64,000 bases of DNA from Eutypella sp. D-1 (lineage: Eukaryota; Ascomycota; Sordariomycetes; Xylariales; Diatrypaceae). A model generated the notes under the pieces. It saw only the letters and a list, made by a program, of their open reading frames with translations. It was not told the origin of the DNA and did no database searches. Every line of letters begins with the position of its first letter. The stretch's first letter is position 1. The DNA lies in assembly GCA_023313575.1 (NCBI GenBank), contig JAJTTP010000009.1, positions 124,001 through 188,000 of the forward strand, given 5' to 3'. This document shows, piece after piece, positions 24,406 to 35,844 of this stretch. Position numbers and translations under genes: made by a program.

Positions 24406-26273
24406 ATGGCACCTGGCGTTCTGATAGACTCTCCTCCCGCATCGGAGGCGGCCTCGGAGGAGGTACCGTCCAAGGCCCCCGCCCGAGACAGGCTTCCGGT
24501 GACGCTGCTCTCGGGGTTTCTGGGGTCAGGGAAGACGACGCTGCTAGAGCACATCCTGACGTCGCGAGAGCACGGGTTGCGGGTGGGGGTGATCGTGAAC
24601 GATGTCGGGGCGCTGAACATCGACGCGGCGCTGATCGCGAGCCACGACGTCACCCGCAAGGAGGAGAAGGTCGTCGCTATGCAGAATGGCTGTATCTGCT
24701 GCACGCTCCGCGGCGACCTGCTCGAGGAGGTCGCTAGGCTCGCGGATGATGGCCAGGTTGATTACCTTGTCATTGAGAGCTCCGGTGTTAGCGAGCCTAT
24801 GCAGGTTGCTGAGACGTTCTCGGAAGAGTGAGTCGGGATCTTCATCCACCATGGCAAAGTCCTGCACGATGAATGCAAATTATCTATTCCCAAGAAGAAA
24901 AGTCGGCTGATACTGACTTGCCTTTATTCGCAGATTCGCCGAACTCCACATCGCCGCAGGCCACGACCTAGAGAACGAGGACGCAAGCGGCGAGGAGGCG
25001 GAGTCGAACAAGCGACTGGCGTCGATCCTCAAAGCAGGCGGGCTTTCGCGGGTCGCGCGTCTAGACACGTGCGTGACGCTCGTGGACGCGGTGAACTTCA
25101 TGTCGGACTTCGCGACGGCGGATTTCCTCGCGGACCGGCAGGCGAACAAGGCGGATCTGCCGGAAGAGGACGACCGGAACATCAGCGATCTGCAGGTGGA
25201 CCAGGTAGAGTTCGCGGACGTGGTCATCGTCAACAAATGCGACCTGGTGTCCGCGCTGGAAGTCAACCGGATCAAGGGGGTGATCTCGAAGTTGAACCCG
25301 GAAGCCCGCGTGCTGGCGACTACCAAGGCGCGCCTTGAGGTCCGCGAGATCCTCGACACCGGCCTCTTCGGGTACGAGAAGGCGGCGCTGGCGGCGGGGT
25401 GGCTCAAGAGCCTCAACGAGGAGATCAGTCCTGAGACCGAGGAGTACGGTATTGGTACCTTCGTGTATCGCGCGCGCAGGCCGTTTCACCCGGCTCGCCT
25501 GTGGGAGGCGATCAAGGATGTCTTCGTCATTATCCAGGAGGAGCTCGTCCAGGACGGCGAGGACATGGATACCGCGGAAGATGACGAAGATGAGGATGAA
25601 GAAGAAGATGATGATGAAGACATGGAAGAGGCCGATGATGACGAACAGCCTCAGCTCAACCCGAAGAAACGGCTCGCGGCAAAAATGGCTGATGAGACCT
25701 TCGGTCCCCTGTTGCGCTCCAAGGGCTTTCTATGGTTGGCGACTAGGCCTAAGATGGTGAGACGCCCTCCCATTTACCGATTCTCATCACTCGCCTCTCC
25801 ATGATGTCTGTCTAGTTTTGCTAACTTCTCCCAACCTATACACACAGTTCGGCGAATGGTCCCAAGCAGGCGTCATGCTGACGATCTCCGGCGGCGACGT
25901 CTGGCGGTGCGAGCTACCGGACGACGAGCTGCCGGCGGACCCGCGGGCGCGGGCGGCGATCCTGAAGGATTTCGAGGGGAAGTGGGGCGACCGGCGCCAG
26001 GAGCTCGTGTTCATCGGACAGAAGATGCGCGAGGGTGGCCGCGAGCGCATCCAGGCCGTCATGGAAGCGTGTCTGCTCGATGACGAGGAGTTCCGCGCCT
26101 GGGAGCGGGTTATGGAGGAGGCTCAGGACAAAGATGGTGGATATGACGCCGAGGAGGCCGAGGAGAAGTTGGCGGAGCTGTTTGAGGACGGTTTTGAGGA
26201 TTGGATCTCCGTTGATGCGCATGAGGGCCATGATCACGGAGGCGCTGGTGATCACTATGGTCACCACCATTGA
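24406..26273 (+). CDS. COG0523 / CobW-family GTPase, putative zinc metallochaperone
   Basis: A G3E-family GTPase of the ZNG1/YjiA/CobW group. Family members move metal ions, zinc in the eukaryotic ZNG1 case, onto client proteins. Exons 24406-24827, 24934-25756 and 25848-26273 give 556 aa. The P-loop reads [16 protein letters not shown] near residue 35. The metal-binding CxCC motif is [13 protein letters not shown] near residue 92. Walker B is [11 protein letters not shown] and the guanine motif is VNKCD. The C-terminal CobW domain starts around FLWLATRP and is preceded by a run of about 30 mainly acidic residues. The protein ends in a His-rich tail ([17 protein letters not shown]), a likely extra metal site. 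Human ZNG1 is about 395 aa, so the acidic insertion and tail account for much of the extra length. It converges on the NCS1 permease gene with 284 bp between stops. The client protein is unknown. Confidence 0.9.
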
Positions 26274-26557
26274 TACCCGCCTGGGGGTAAAGGATGAACA
26301 GGGGCTTGTTATTCTATAAGATCAATTGACTAGAGCTCTAGTTAGCTATAGAAGGCCATATCCATAAGCAATGCCTCACACTTGCTATTCGCATCACTTC
26401 CTGATACCGCCTACTCACTTGACGTATGATCATTGACTCGTTGCTCCAGTAAGCACACGCACCCCCACCCTCACCCCCTCCACTTCTAATCGGGACTCGA
26501 AGGGATAAGATGTTCACCACATTTACTGGCGGGGATGTCTCAATATCTATGTAGACC

Positions 26558-28598
26558 TTAGCGGAAATCCTTGTCCATACTCAGCCATCGCTTCCAGCTC
26601 TTGACAGCACCGTCTGGCCTCTCGCCGGGCGAAACCTCAAGACCCACGGTCTCCAAATATCCATCGCCAGCCTTTTCAACCACATCCGATGAGGGCACGA
26701 CCCCAAGCTTACGCGCCTCCTCGGCCGTGAAGGTCCCGTATATATCCGTGCTGTCGATCTCCCCCGGGTTTTGGATGGGGAATATCCGGTTGACGACGTA
26801 AAAGAGTGTGAAGGAGATGAAAAATCCAATGAAAAATGCGATATAATACAACTCGTAGATGGCCTTCGGCGCATCCTTCTTCCCCTGAGCACTAACGATC
26901 AAGCCACCGATCGTAGGGGCCCATCCCGCGATCCAACACGGTATCACTCGCAAGTTGACGCCGTGCCAGAACCAGAAGTCCGAAGCCGCCGGTGCGAATA
27001 AGTGCGACAACTTGACCCTTTGGTGTCGGAGGAAGTAGTAGTCGCAGACCATGACGCCCATGATCGGGGCAAGGAACACGGAAAATGAGTTCAGGACCGC
27101 AATGAATGTCGCGGCTTGGTTGATCAGCTGCCATGGTTGGATAATCCAAGCGGCGAAGAAGGTAAGAAGAGCGCCTCGTCGAATATCGATATACCTCGGC
27201 ATAAGGCCTGCCAAGTCGATACCACCAGCGACGGCATTCCCGCAAACGTTCTCGAACATCGATGTGAAGGCGAATGCGAGAGCCAGGAAGAAAACCGCAG
27301 CTCGTGCCCCGGGAGAAGCTTGGCCATCTAATAAAGGGAATATCAACATATGATGCACTGCAACAAAAGCAGTGAAGTGCATTGGGGACTTACGGTCCAT
27401 GATGACCATAAGGAGGTCTGGTGGGTTCCAGTAGATAGTGCCGTAGATTTTCTGACACGCCGCGGTAGTCACCAAGCCCCCGAAGCACACAAGCACACCG
27501 GTAACCCAGTATACCGAGATCGTACCAATGAGGTAATCCTTCTTGTTCTTCGCGTATCGTGAAAAGTCGCTACTGTTGGTCATACCAGCGGCCTTCTGGC
27601 CGATGGCTTGATTGATGCCAGCCATCATGAGCCAAGAAACGCTCCAGTCCGAGCTGGCGGGGACTTTCTGCCCTTGGTAGAAAATGGGACCAACTCCTTT
27701 CGCAGTGGCCAAAGCCCAGATCATCAGGGCTATCATTCCTATCCCGCACGCGACAGATGATACGAAGAAGGGTATCTTGAACTTTTCCGGGCGGATGAAG
27801 AGGAATGGGACAGAGAGCGTCCAGAATACAGTGAATCCGACGATTTCGTAGGTTGTGGTTGGCATGTTGGGACCTAGTGTATTGGGCATCTGTGAAAATG
27901 ATGGCCAGATCGCCGTGATGCAGACGCTGCGGTGCGGTTAGCCCGATGACAGTCGTACTTTGAGAGCAGACATATCCTCGACGTCGCTCAGTTGCGACTT
28001 ACCTAGCAAGTTTACCGCCGTTCCAGCCTGGTAAAGAATGTCAGTACCATGGTGCTCTCCTCTTGATCAGTTAAAGATGGGTAGTTCTACACTGCACCGC
28101 ATTCCAAATGAAATTCAGCAAGATGCGCTGGAGCAGCGGGATGTAACTCGCGCGGAAGCCCCAGGTGAAGCGATTCTGCACCGTGAATCCGATATGCCAC
28201 GTCAACCCGCACCACGCGACCAAGACGGCAAAGATGCAGCACAGGGCTCGCGATATGACGATGACGGCCATGGCCTGGCCGACCGATAGTCCCTGGGTCA
28301 GGAACGTGTTTGGCGTTTGCCATGTTGCGACGTTGAGGGAAGACCTTGAAAGGGGTGATTAACGAAATTGTTCCCATCTTGGTTGGGTTCGTAATGGTAT
28401 CGCTGTGAGATGCAGACCATATGATTCATGCACTTACAGCGACCAGGAGCCAAAGAAGTTGAACCAACCCCACGTCCGCCGAACCGGGGGCAGGGGGATC
28501 AAATCGCGATTCGACCATGCGCTGACTTCTTCATGTCGCGTCTCGTCGGCAGTAAGGATGACGGCCTCCTTCACTCTCCGGAATGTTCTGGTAGCCAT
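26558..28598 (-). CDS. NCS1 nucleobase/allantoin/hydantoin-type permease (Fur type)
   Basis: A 12-TM plasma-membrane symporter of the nucleobase-cation-symport-1 family. Members import uracil, uridine, allantoin, cytosine or, in bacteria, 5-substituted hydantoins (Mhp1). Five exons in coding order: 28598-28438, 28344-28091, 28027-28003 (25 nt), 27926-27394 and 27327-26558. They join without a frame break into 580 aa. The Fur-type signature NRDLIPLPPVRRTWGW sits at residues 30-45. LNVATWQTPNTFLTQGLSVG begins TM1, and NRFTWGFRASYIP and CWNGGKL follow in the TM2-TM3 area. NSSDFSRYAKN is the conserved loop motif, and FLAPIMGVMVCDYYFLRHQ the TM8-TM9 region. The fourth intron (66 nt) keeps the frame open if retained. 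The gene is divergent from the hydantoinase-DUF917 fusion gene, separated by 1.1 kb rich in GATA-factor sites. Substrate is inferred from that neighbour only. Confidence 0.9.
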
Positions 28599-29727
28599 GG
28601 CCTCGTTGGGGATATCACCTCGAGCTTCCGCAAAAGCTGTGGTATGGAACGCATGAAGGCCTTTCGAACGCAGGGTCTCAGGACACCCTGCATCTTTATG
28701 GATTTGGAGAGCCCATGCAGCGAACGCTATCTGACGCCCGTATCTCTATTCCTTGCCTACATACCTTGGACTGTTTAGACTTGCTAGACTCCACGCCTAG
28801 CTGCGTTATGGTCTAGTCTTTATCTTTACACTGTTCCCAGGAGTAGATAGCCTAGTCCCGATCGACGCATCTACACGGCCGAGGTGGAGTGATGGATACC
28901 GTTGCAACCCCCATGTCTAAACAAAGGTTCCCAAGAATATGGTACGCGGGTTTAGATCCAGCCTACCCGAAGGTATCGGCTGTGTTCTAGGTATTTGGGG
29001 AGTGAGGGGATGCGATGAGCTACCCCCACTTGGAGAGAATATGGCTACCCGGTTATAGGAATGGCGGCATCTCAAATACTGAGGAGAAATCAAGGTGCGA
29101 TGCGTATTTAAGAAGACAGCCCAGAAAGGAAATGATAGGCATCCGGCATGACCAGATAGATATGACTATCGTGATACTCCATACTGGGATACGCGGGAAG
29201 AAGAAGTCCGATCCGACGTCGGTGCATCCTCCTAGACTGGATGCCTGTGAGAGACAAGCCGTCCAACCCAATCGGCCAGACTGATAGGAACAAATCGCAG
29301 GCGTCGGGGTTTTGTCCGACCAAATCAGTCTTGGCATTAAGATAACCTCCGTGGTCTTTCGGCAACCCCACTCTATAGGCCGAAACGGGGCCCCTATCTT
29401 GACCAGGTCAGCTCTCATTGTACCCAAATTCCACCCAATAGGCGGTTGGAATAGCTTCTTCCGCATTTGAAAGACAATTATTACCATGGACTAGTAGATA
29501 GAGTAGGATGCGCTTCAACATTACCCCTCGTTGTGCTTATGAACGTTAGACCGGGACCTATACGTAGACGTTAGACTGGTCGGGCATCACGTACTGAAAA
29601 CCTGTATAGAAGTCCTTGTTTCTCGTACATCTAGGCTATTGGAAGCCAAGGAAAAGTTAGGAATGCTCTTCATGCCTCAGAATTTACACTCTTCGCGAGC
29701 AGTTAGTCTGATATCCTCTGGCAGAAT
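28599..29727. promoter_or_regulatory. Shared divergent promoter with clustered GATA-factor (HGATAR) motifs
   Basis: The only sequence between the start codons of the NCS1 permease (-) and the hydantoinase-DUF917 gene (+). Reading both strands I count ten matches to HGATAR, the core site of fungal nitrogen regulators of the AreA/NIT2 family. They lie at 28727, 28820, 28845, 29133, 29154, 29166, 29282, 29340, 29394 and 29496. Two are the strong AGATAA form (28820 on the minus strand, 29340 on the plus strand). At even base composition about three would be expected in this length. A 144-codon minus-strand frame inside it has no motif and is probably spurious. Nitrogen-catabolite control of both genes is inferred. 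Confidence 0.5.
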
Positions 29728-32700
29728 ATGAGGGCTCCCACTTTGAGGATCGGAGTTGATGTCGGCGGGTAAGATTCATAAACTTTATTAGGTGACCACC
29801 CTGCAGGACCGAACACGTCCACTGACGGGAACGCAGAACGAATACAGATGGGGTTATACTGGACCCTTCCAAGTCGTCGAACCCCGATAGGGGGATCGTG
29901 GCTTGGAAGAAATCAAGCACGACGCGGAACCCCAGCGACGGGATCAACAATGTGATCAGGGAGATGTTCGAGAAGTCTCAGGCTGATCCTAGGGACATTG
30001 CCAGCGTGACCATTGGCACAACGCACTTCATCAATGCCGTGGTCGAGATGGACGAGTCCAGGCTGGCGAAGGTCGCCGTCATTCGGCTCTGCGGGCCCTT
30101 CTCGCAGAGCATTCCCGTCGGAGTGGACTGGCCCTCGAAGCTCCGGAACGCCATCTGTGCATATAGAGGAACTGTGGACGGTGGGTTGGAGATCGATGGG
30201 AGCTTGATTTCCGAGCTGGACGAAGATGGGATACGCCGACAGTGCGAAATCATCAAGTCCAAAGGGATCAAGAGCATAGTCGTCGTGGGGATCTTCAGTC
30301 CGATCGACGTATTCCATAAGCAAGAAGAAAGGGCAGCTGAGGTCATTCGGGAAGCATACCCGTCTGCCGATGTGGTGCTGTCTAAAGACGTTGCGAACAT
30401 CGGTTATCTCGAGAGGGAGAACGCGGCGGTCCTTAATGCGTCTATCTTGTCCTTCGCCCGCCGCACAATACATTCCTTCCAGGACGCGATACGACGCCTG
30501 AACCTCCATTGTCCTGTATTCGTTACGCAGAATGACGGGACAATATTACCGGCGAGCTCCGCCGCGAAGTTACCGATCAGGACCTTTTCGAGCGGACCAA
30601 CCAATAGCATGAGAGGTGCAGCATTCTTAACGCAGGATCTCAATAGAGAGGCGATGATGGTGGTAGACATTGGAGGTACGACCACAGACGTTGGGTTACT
30701 CCTTAAGAACGGGTTCCCAAGACAGGCAGCGGCATACAGCGAGATTGCTGGGGTCCGTACTAATTTTTCCTATCCGGACGTGCGCAGTATTGGGCTGGGA
30801 GGAGGGTCAATTGTAAGTAGGGACAAGAACGGACACCTCACGGTAGGACCGGAGAGCGTTGGCTATGAAATCCAGACGAAGGCATTGGTATTCGGTGGCG
30901 GCATACCTACAGCAACAGACTATACCGTTCTGGTGGACAAGAACGTGGAGATTGGCGATCGGTCTCGTGTCGATGGTTCGGGATTGGAGACGGGTCTGTC
31001 CGAATTCAAAGCCAAGATCAAATCGATGCTGGAACGGATTATCGATACAATGAAAACCTCACCAGAAGACATCCCAGTTGTCCTAGTCGGTGGTGGCGCG
31101 GTCATTGCTCCTGATAGCCTGGTAGGTGCCAGCAGAGTCATCAAGCCCAACTGGTCCGGCGTCGCGAACGCAATCGGTGCGGCAACAGCACGAGTTAGCG
31201 GTGTGGTTGACTCTGTCGAGAACACGGAGTCTAAGACACTCGCCGAGGCCATAGAGGAAGTGAAGGCTCGGGCCATCAACAAGGCGGTCGATAATGGTGC
31301 ACTGAGGGAAACGGTCACTGTTGCGGAAGTGGATAATTTCCCTCTACAGGTGAGTTAACCGGATGCCTTGTTTTAATATCTGACTTCTGACTGTTAGATC
31401 TAGTACATTGCCAATAAATCCCGTGTCATCGTCAAGGCCGTGGGAGATTTCGACTTCTCCAGGGCAGACTTCACAGGGACTTCGCAGGTTGCCGAAGAGG
31501 ACATTGAAAATGACGGTGGCTCCTCGGATGGGCATAAGAACGGAGGTAAAAAGGGTTCGGGTGAGGAATTACCAAACTCATCATCGGAACCCTTATTGTT
31601 CACGAAAGACTACATCGACGCATATAAGCCGCGCGTTGTCAACAGGGAATGGCACCTCTCCGAGACCGACCTGGAATGGATCACCACTGGGTGCTACATC
31701 TTGGGCACGGGCGGCGGTGGCAGCCCATACCAGCACATGCTTCGACTTCGCGAGATGATGAGGGCTGGGGCAACTGTACGGATTATATCGCCCTGGGACC
31801 TGAGAGACGACGACCTCGTCGCTTGCGGTGGGGGTAAAGGTTCCCCGCAGGTGTCGATTGAGAAGCCATATGGAGAAGAGTGAGTTGCATAACAGTTTTC
31901 CTTCAATACAATCTTTTGACGGTAGGTTATATTCTAGTACATAGCTCACGAGGTCTTGCGCATAGGATGATGGAATCTCAAAGGGAGCTCTACGAGTACA
32001 TGAAAGTCAAACCTAATGCGGTCATCTCTCTCGAGATCGGGGGTGGTAACGGGCTGCAGGGTTTGATACTCGGGGCCTCGACGAACATGAATATTCCCAC
32101 CATCGACGGTGATTGGATGGGCAGAGCCTATCCCGTTTCTAACCAGACCACCCCCGTCGTCTACGAGAAGAGGGCGATGATGATACCGACGTGCATCTCG
32201 GATGGGAACGGCAGGATCATGGTATGACTCTGCCTGCCTCTCTGCGCGAGCGACTCTAAGTACGATAAGCTGACATGATGGACGCAGTTCATGACCAAAG
32301 CCAAGACCGAATTAGATGTCGAGAGAGCCTTCCGGGCCGCCTTGTCTCAGATGGGGTCCCACGTCGCCTGTGCGAAAGGTCCGGTCAGCGGAGCAAACAC
32401 GAAAGCTTGGGTGGTTGAGAACACGATATCCCTCTCGTGGAGAATCGGGAGGGCCGTGGCCCTGAGCCGATGCCTGAATAAGATCGACACGGTGGCAGAA
32501 TCCATCATCGACGAGGTCGGTGGCCCGACATCCGCCAAGGTGCTCTTCAAGGGCAAGGTCGTCGAAGTCGAGAGGATCACGAGGATGGGGCACGCTTACG
32601 GCGAGGTGATCATCGAGGCTGCGGCGACGGATGAGGATTCCTTGCAGACCACTGCGCGGACGAGTGGCCCTGGTACCGAGAAACTGAAGATCCCGTTCAA

Positions 32701-33060
32701 GAACGAGAACATCCTAGCGAAGAGGATTGCTAGCAGCGGAGAGGAAACGGTACTATTGCACTGCTCTAATTTTTATTTGGAAACTCTACGCTAACTGTCT
32801 TTGAGCAGATGTTGGCTATGGTGCCGGACCTCATAACCGTGATTGATGCACAGAACGGCGAGGCGCTTGGGACGCAGGAATACCGGTACGGGCTGCTCGT
32901 GACCGTTCTTGGCATCACCGCGTCGGAGAAGTGGACGTCGACCCCGAGGGGGATCGAAATCGGCGGGCCGAAAGGCTTCGGCATCAACGATCTCGACTAC
33001 GTACCCCTGGGCAGGTTCGAAAAGCCTAGGAGCGTTATAGACGAATACGATGCCAAGTGA
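29728..33060 (+). CDS. Hydantoinase/oxoprolinase (HyuA) - DUF917 fusion protein
   Basis: Predicted cytosolic ATP-dependent amidohydrolase of the hydantoinase/5-oxoprolinase superfamily fused to a DUF917 domain. Exons 29728-29768, 29837-31349, 31404-31879, 31966-32221, 32288-32749 and 32809-33060 give 999 aa with all phases consistent. The first junction creates the N-terminal phosphate-binding motif GVDVGGTNTDGVILD, which fixes the start. Hydantoinase-A motifs follow: IGTTHFINAVVE, GYLERENAAVLNASI, TQNDGTILP, RTFSSGPTNSMRGAAFL, VDIGGTTTDVG and SIGLGGGS. From about residue 600 the DUF917 part shows ITTGCYILGTGGGGSPY, ISLEIGGGNGLQGL and IDGDWMGRAYP. A Gly/Ser/Lys-rich linker near residue 545 joins the halves. 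In bacteria the two families are usually separate neighbouring genes. The gene is divergent from the NCS1 permease. Substrate (hydantoin, oxoproline or other cyclic amide) is not determined. Confidence 0.9.
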
Positions 33061-33697
33061 GAAAAAAAGGGAAGCGCCGAACCGCACCAATGGGGGTGCA
33101 GTCTAGGCGAAGAGGGGGGAGGTTGGGGTTCGGGTGAACTAGTCTTTTTTAAGCCTTATAGGTGACTCTGGCCTTCAAATTCGTGTGATGTACTTGGAAG
33201 TATCATACTACCTAATGATCAAACGGGACTGGCCGATTGGAAGAGGGCGCGGGACCAAAAGGTTCTAAATAAAGGGAGGTTACGCTATCGCTACTGGTGT
33301 CCTTTTCGGCAAGAAAGACGGGATAAGCTGGACTGCAAAATCCGTCCTGCTGGCCAATGTGCCGATCATGGGTCTCATTACTGACAGTAGGGGTGGATCG
33401 TGATCGTCCCCCCACGGGGTAGTCCAGGGGAAGAAATGTACTAACGCACATCACTCCCCACTGATAATCGGTCGATCAGTTGTATTTGATCGTGAGTAGC
33501 GCATATACTGCTGGATTTTAGTGCTCTATTGCCTAAGCATTGTTGTTGAACCTCGCGTATTCACAAATGCACATCGAGACTGGTGATTGTTGTCGTATAC
33601 GAAACTCTGAAAAGGACATTCAATACTGCCGTAAAAACTAACTACGTGGTCGTGGTATATTTAATATCAACATACTGCACTCCGCCTACTATTTAGA
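33061..33697. other. Convergent intergenic region
   Basis: The 637 bp between the stop codons of the hydantoinase-DUF917 gene (+) and the lactose-permease-like gene (-). No gene is recognised. It should hold both 3-prime UTRs and poly(A) signals. Confidence 0.5.
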
Positions 33698-35844
33698 TTA
33701 GATCACATGGATATTAGTCGCATCTCCCTCGACCCCCACAACGTTGCCGCTGGAATCGATATCGACCTTGACCTTCTTGGTGCTGGCCTTGCGCGGGTTC
33801 TTCGCCTCGAAGATCTCGCCGAGCTCCTCGAGGGTCTTGCCCGCGGTCTCGACGAAGAAGAAGTAGATCACGACGATCTCGACCACGATCCAGCCGATGT
33901 AGACGAGGTACAGCTTCCAGCCGATGGCCTCCATGCCGACGCTGATGCCGTACGTGTTGACCACCATGGCCACGTTGAGGAACAGGTAGTTTAATCCAGA
34001 ACCCTTGGCGCGCGTGCGGTTCTCGAGACACTCGACCGCGTACAGAGTCTGCAGAGGTGTGAAACCCCAGGCGAAGCAGATGCCGAACAGGTATATGGAG
34101 ACGATAGTGCCGTACGACAGGTCTGGGTTGTCCGCAGACCGCGCGGTGAATGCCGTTAACATGATGTAGGAGGCTAGCGAGCCACCTAGGCCCGCGAGCA
34201 TCATAGTGCGACGGCCGAGCTTGTCGAGTAGGGTTGCGCCATATATGGCACCGAGCATCGAGAAAATCGGGTTGATGGCGTTGATGAGAAGTTGCTTGCC
34301 AGTATCGGTGATTCCGGCTGATTTGATCATCTCAGGCTATTGGCATATATCAGCGCTGGAAGCATGTACAAGGAGCACGCTAGAATGGTCGAGGCTGGGA
34401 GCTCATGAGGGGGCATCTTACCATAAAGTAGCTCACGACATTATTACCACTCCACTGGCCGAAGAAAGACATGCCGATGACCATGAATAACCGATATCGC
34501 GCAGCCCTAGTGTTGAGCAGCTCCCGGAAGTCCCACCATGGGTTCTCGTTGCGGGAGAGTTGGTATTCCTCAACGATCTCGCGATATTGCAGTTGCACTA
34601 GGGCAGAGTTCGGGTCGCCATCGCCGTGGTACTTGGCGAATATCGCCAGGGCCTCTTCCGCTCGGTCGTGATGGATCAACCAACGGGGCTATAATGGTGG
34701 GCAAGTTAGCAACCTTTCCATCCCCTCTGCTCGCGTATTGTATCCATTTAGATTTCCGTTCTAATAGGCATCTACAGGTAGCGAGTAGTTTTCTTTCTTT
34801 CAAGGCGATACGTACTGTGCCGTCTTTCGTTAGCTTATACAAATATTGAGATCGGAGGACCTGAGATACTGACCTGATTCGGGGAAGAACATGATGAGAG
34901 CCATTACAACAGCAGGCATTCCCGCCTGGACAACGGTCGGGGTTCGCCAGGCCCAAGAAGTCTTCAAGTGTCTTAGGAAGTTAGCATATAGTAGTTGAAC
35001 GAGATGCAATAAAGGCGCGCCTACTCGTTTGATCCGTATGTCGCCCATCCAGCAAGAATATTGCCCAACCACCAAAAGTTGTTGTACCTGGAGTAGGTTA
35101 GCCATGAACCATTCCGTATCTCTCTAGGCTCACCTACATTCCTGCCATGGTCCCACGGTAGGCGGGATGAGCGAGTTCGACGGTATATGCTGGACCGGCG
35201 GCGGAGGCAATAGACGCGCCGAAGCCGAGAACGAATCGCCCTCCAATGAATTGGCCTCTGGTGTTCGCCGTAGTCTGAACCGCGGTCCCTACAAGCACAA
35301 TCACGCAGCCTACCTACGTCCGGTTATAAAGCAATTCAGTTTCCATGTTCAGTTCCATGGGGGTTATCACATCGTCAGATGGTGCGTGTAGTTACTTACG
35401 AAAATACATATGCGTCTGCCCCAACCATCGGCAATCATGCCACAAACTAAGTAGTTGAGCCGATCAGCTACGATATCATCAAGCGCAGTAGTAGTGAAAA
35501 AGTGGGCGGTCCATACATGGAAAGCTAGCGATCTGGCCGAGATTGTAGATGATGAAGATGATACCAGTCGAAGAACCGGCGCCGCTCAGGCCAAAGGACT
35601 CCTGGTAGGGTTTCATGGCGTTGATGGCACCCATGAGGGAGCTGTCGAAGCCGTTCATGGTGGAGACGAGATAGCCGATGCCCATGATCATGTAGAGTTT
35701 GATCATGTTAGGAGACAGTAACTTTGGCTTCTGCTCGGCGACCGCAGCCGCCAGAGCGACGGAAGCGGTGTTGACCTGCTTGACATCGCCGGCCACTTTC
35801 TCGTCGGTGACTGAGACTTCGGGTTTGAGGTCGGCGTCTACCAT
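33698..35844 (-). CDS. MFS sugar transporter, lactose-permease-like (LAC12/LacpB type), one unresolved splice junction
   Basis: A 12-TM sugar porter, adjacent to and divergent from a beta-galactosidase, so most likely a lactose/galactoside permease. Exons in coding order: 35844-35517, 35446-35400, 35313-35138, 35087-35025, 34971-34874, 34688-34422 and 34336-33698, about 538 aa. Family motifs seen: GFDSSLMGAINAM in TM1, FCGMIADGWGRRICIF across introns 1-2, GRFVLGFGASIASAAGPAYT, ELAHPAYRGTMAGMYNNFWW, FFPES before and RWLIHHDRAEEAL after the fifth intron, FFGQWSGNNVVSYFMPEM and LDKLGRRTMMLAG. All junctions keep frame except the fifth. There GAATCAG|GTCAGT to ATAG|CCCCGTTGG leaves one base too many. 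That intron would be 185 nt, against about 50-90 nt for the others, so a micro-exon may be hidden; otherwise an indel breaks the gene. No signal peptide, as expected. Confidence 0.85.

Noticed and set aside
27328..27393. In-frame extra 22 residues in the NCS1 permease
   Set aside because: The segment has a GTAAGT donor and a TTAG acceptor, interrupts a conserved membrane region and is divisible by three, so it is best explained as a retained-frame intron.
29053..29487. 144-codon minus-strand frame between the NCS1 and hydantoinase genes
   Set aside because: No motif. The interval is short and dense in HGATAR sites, so a promoter is the better reading.
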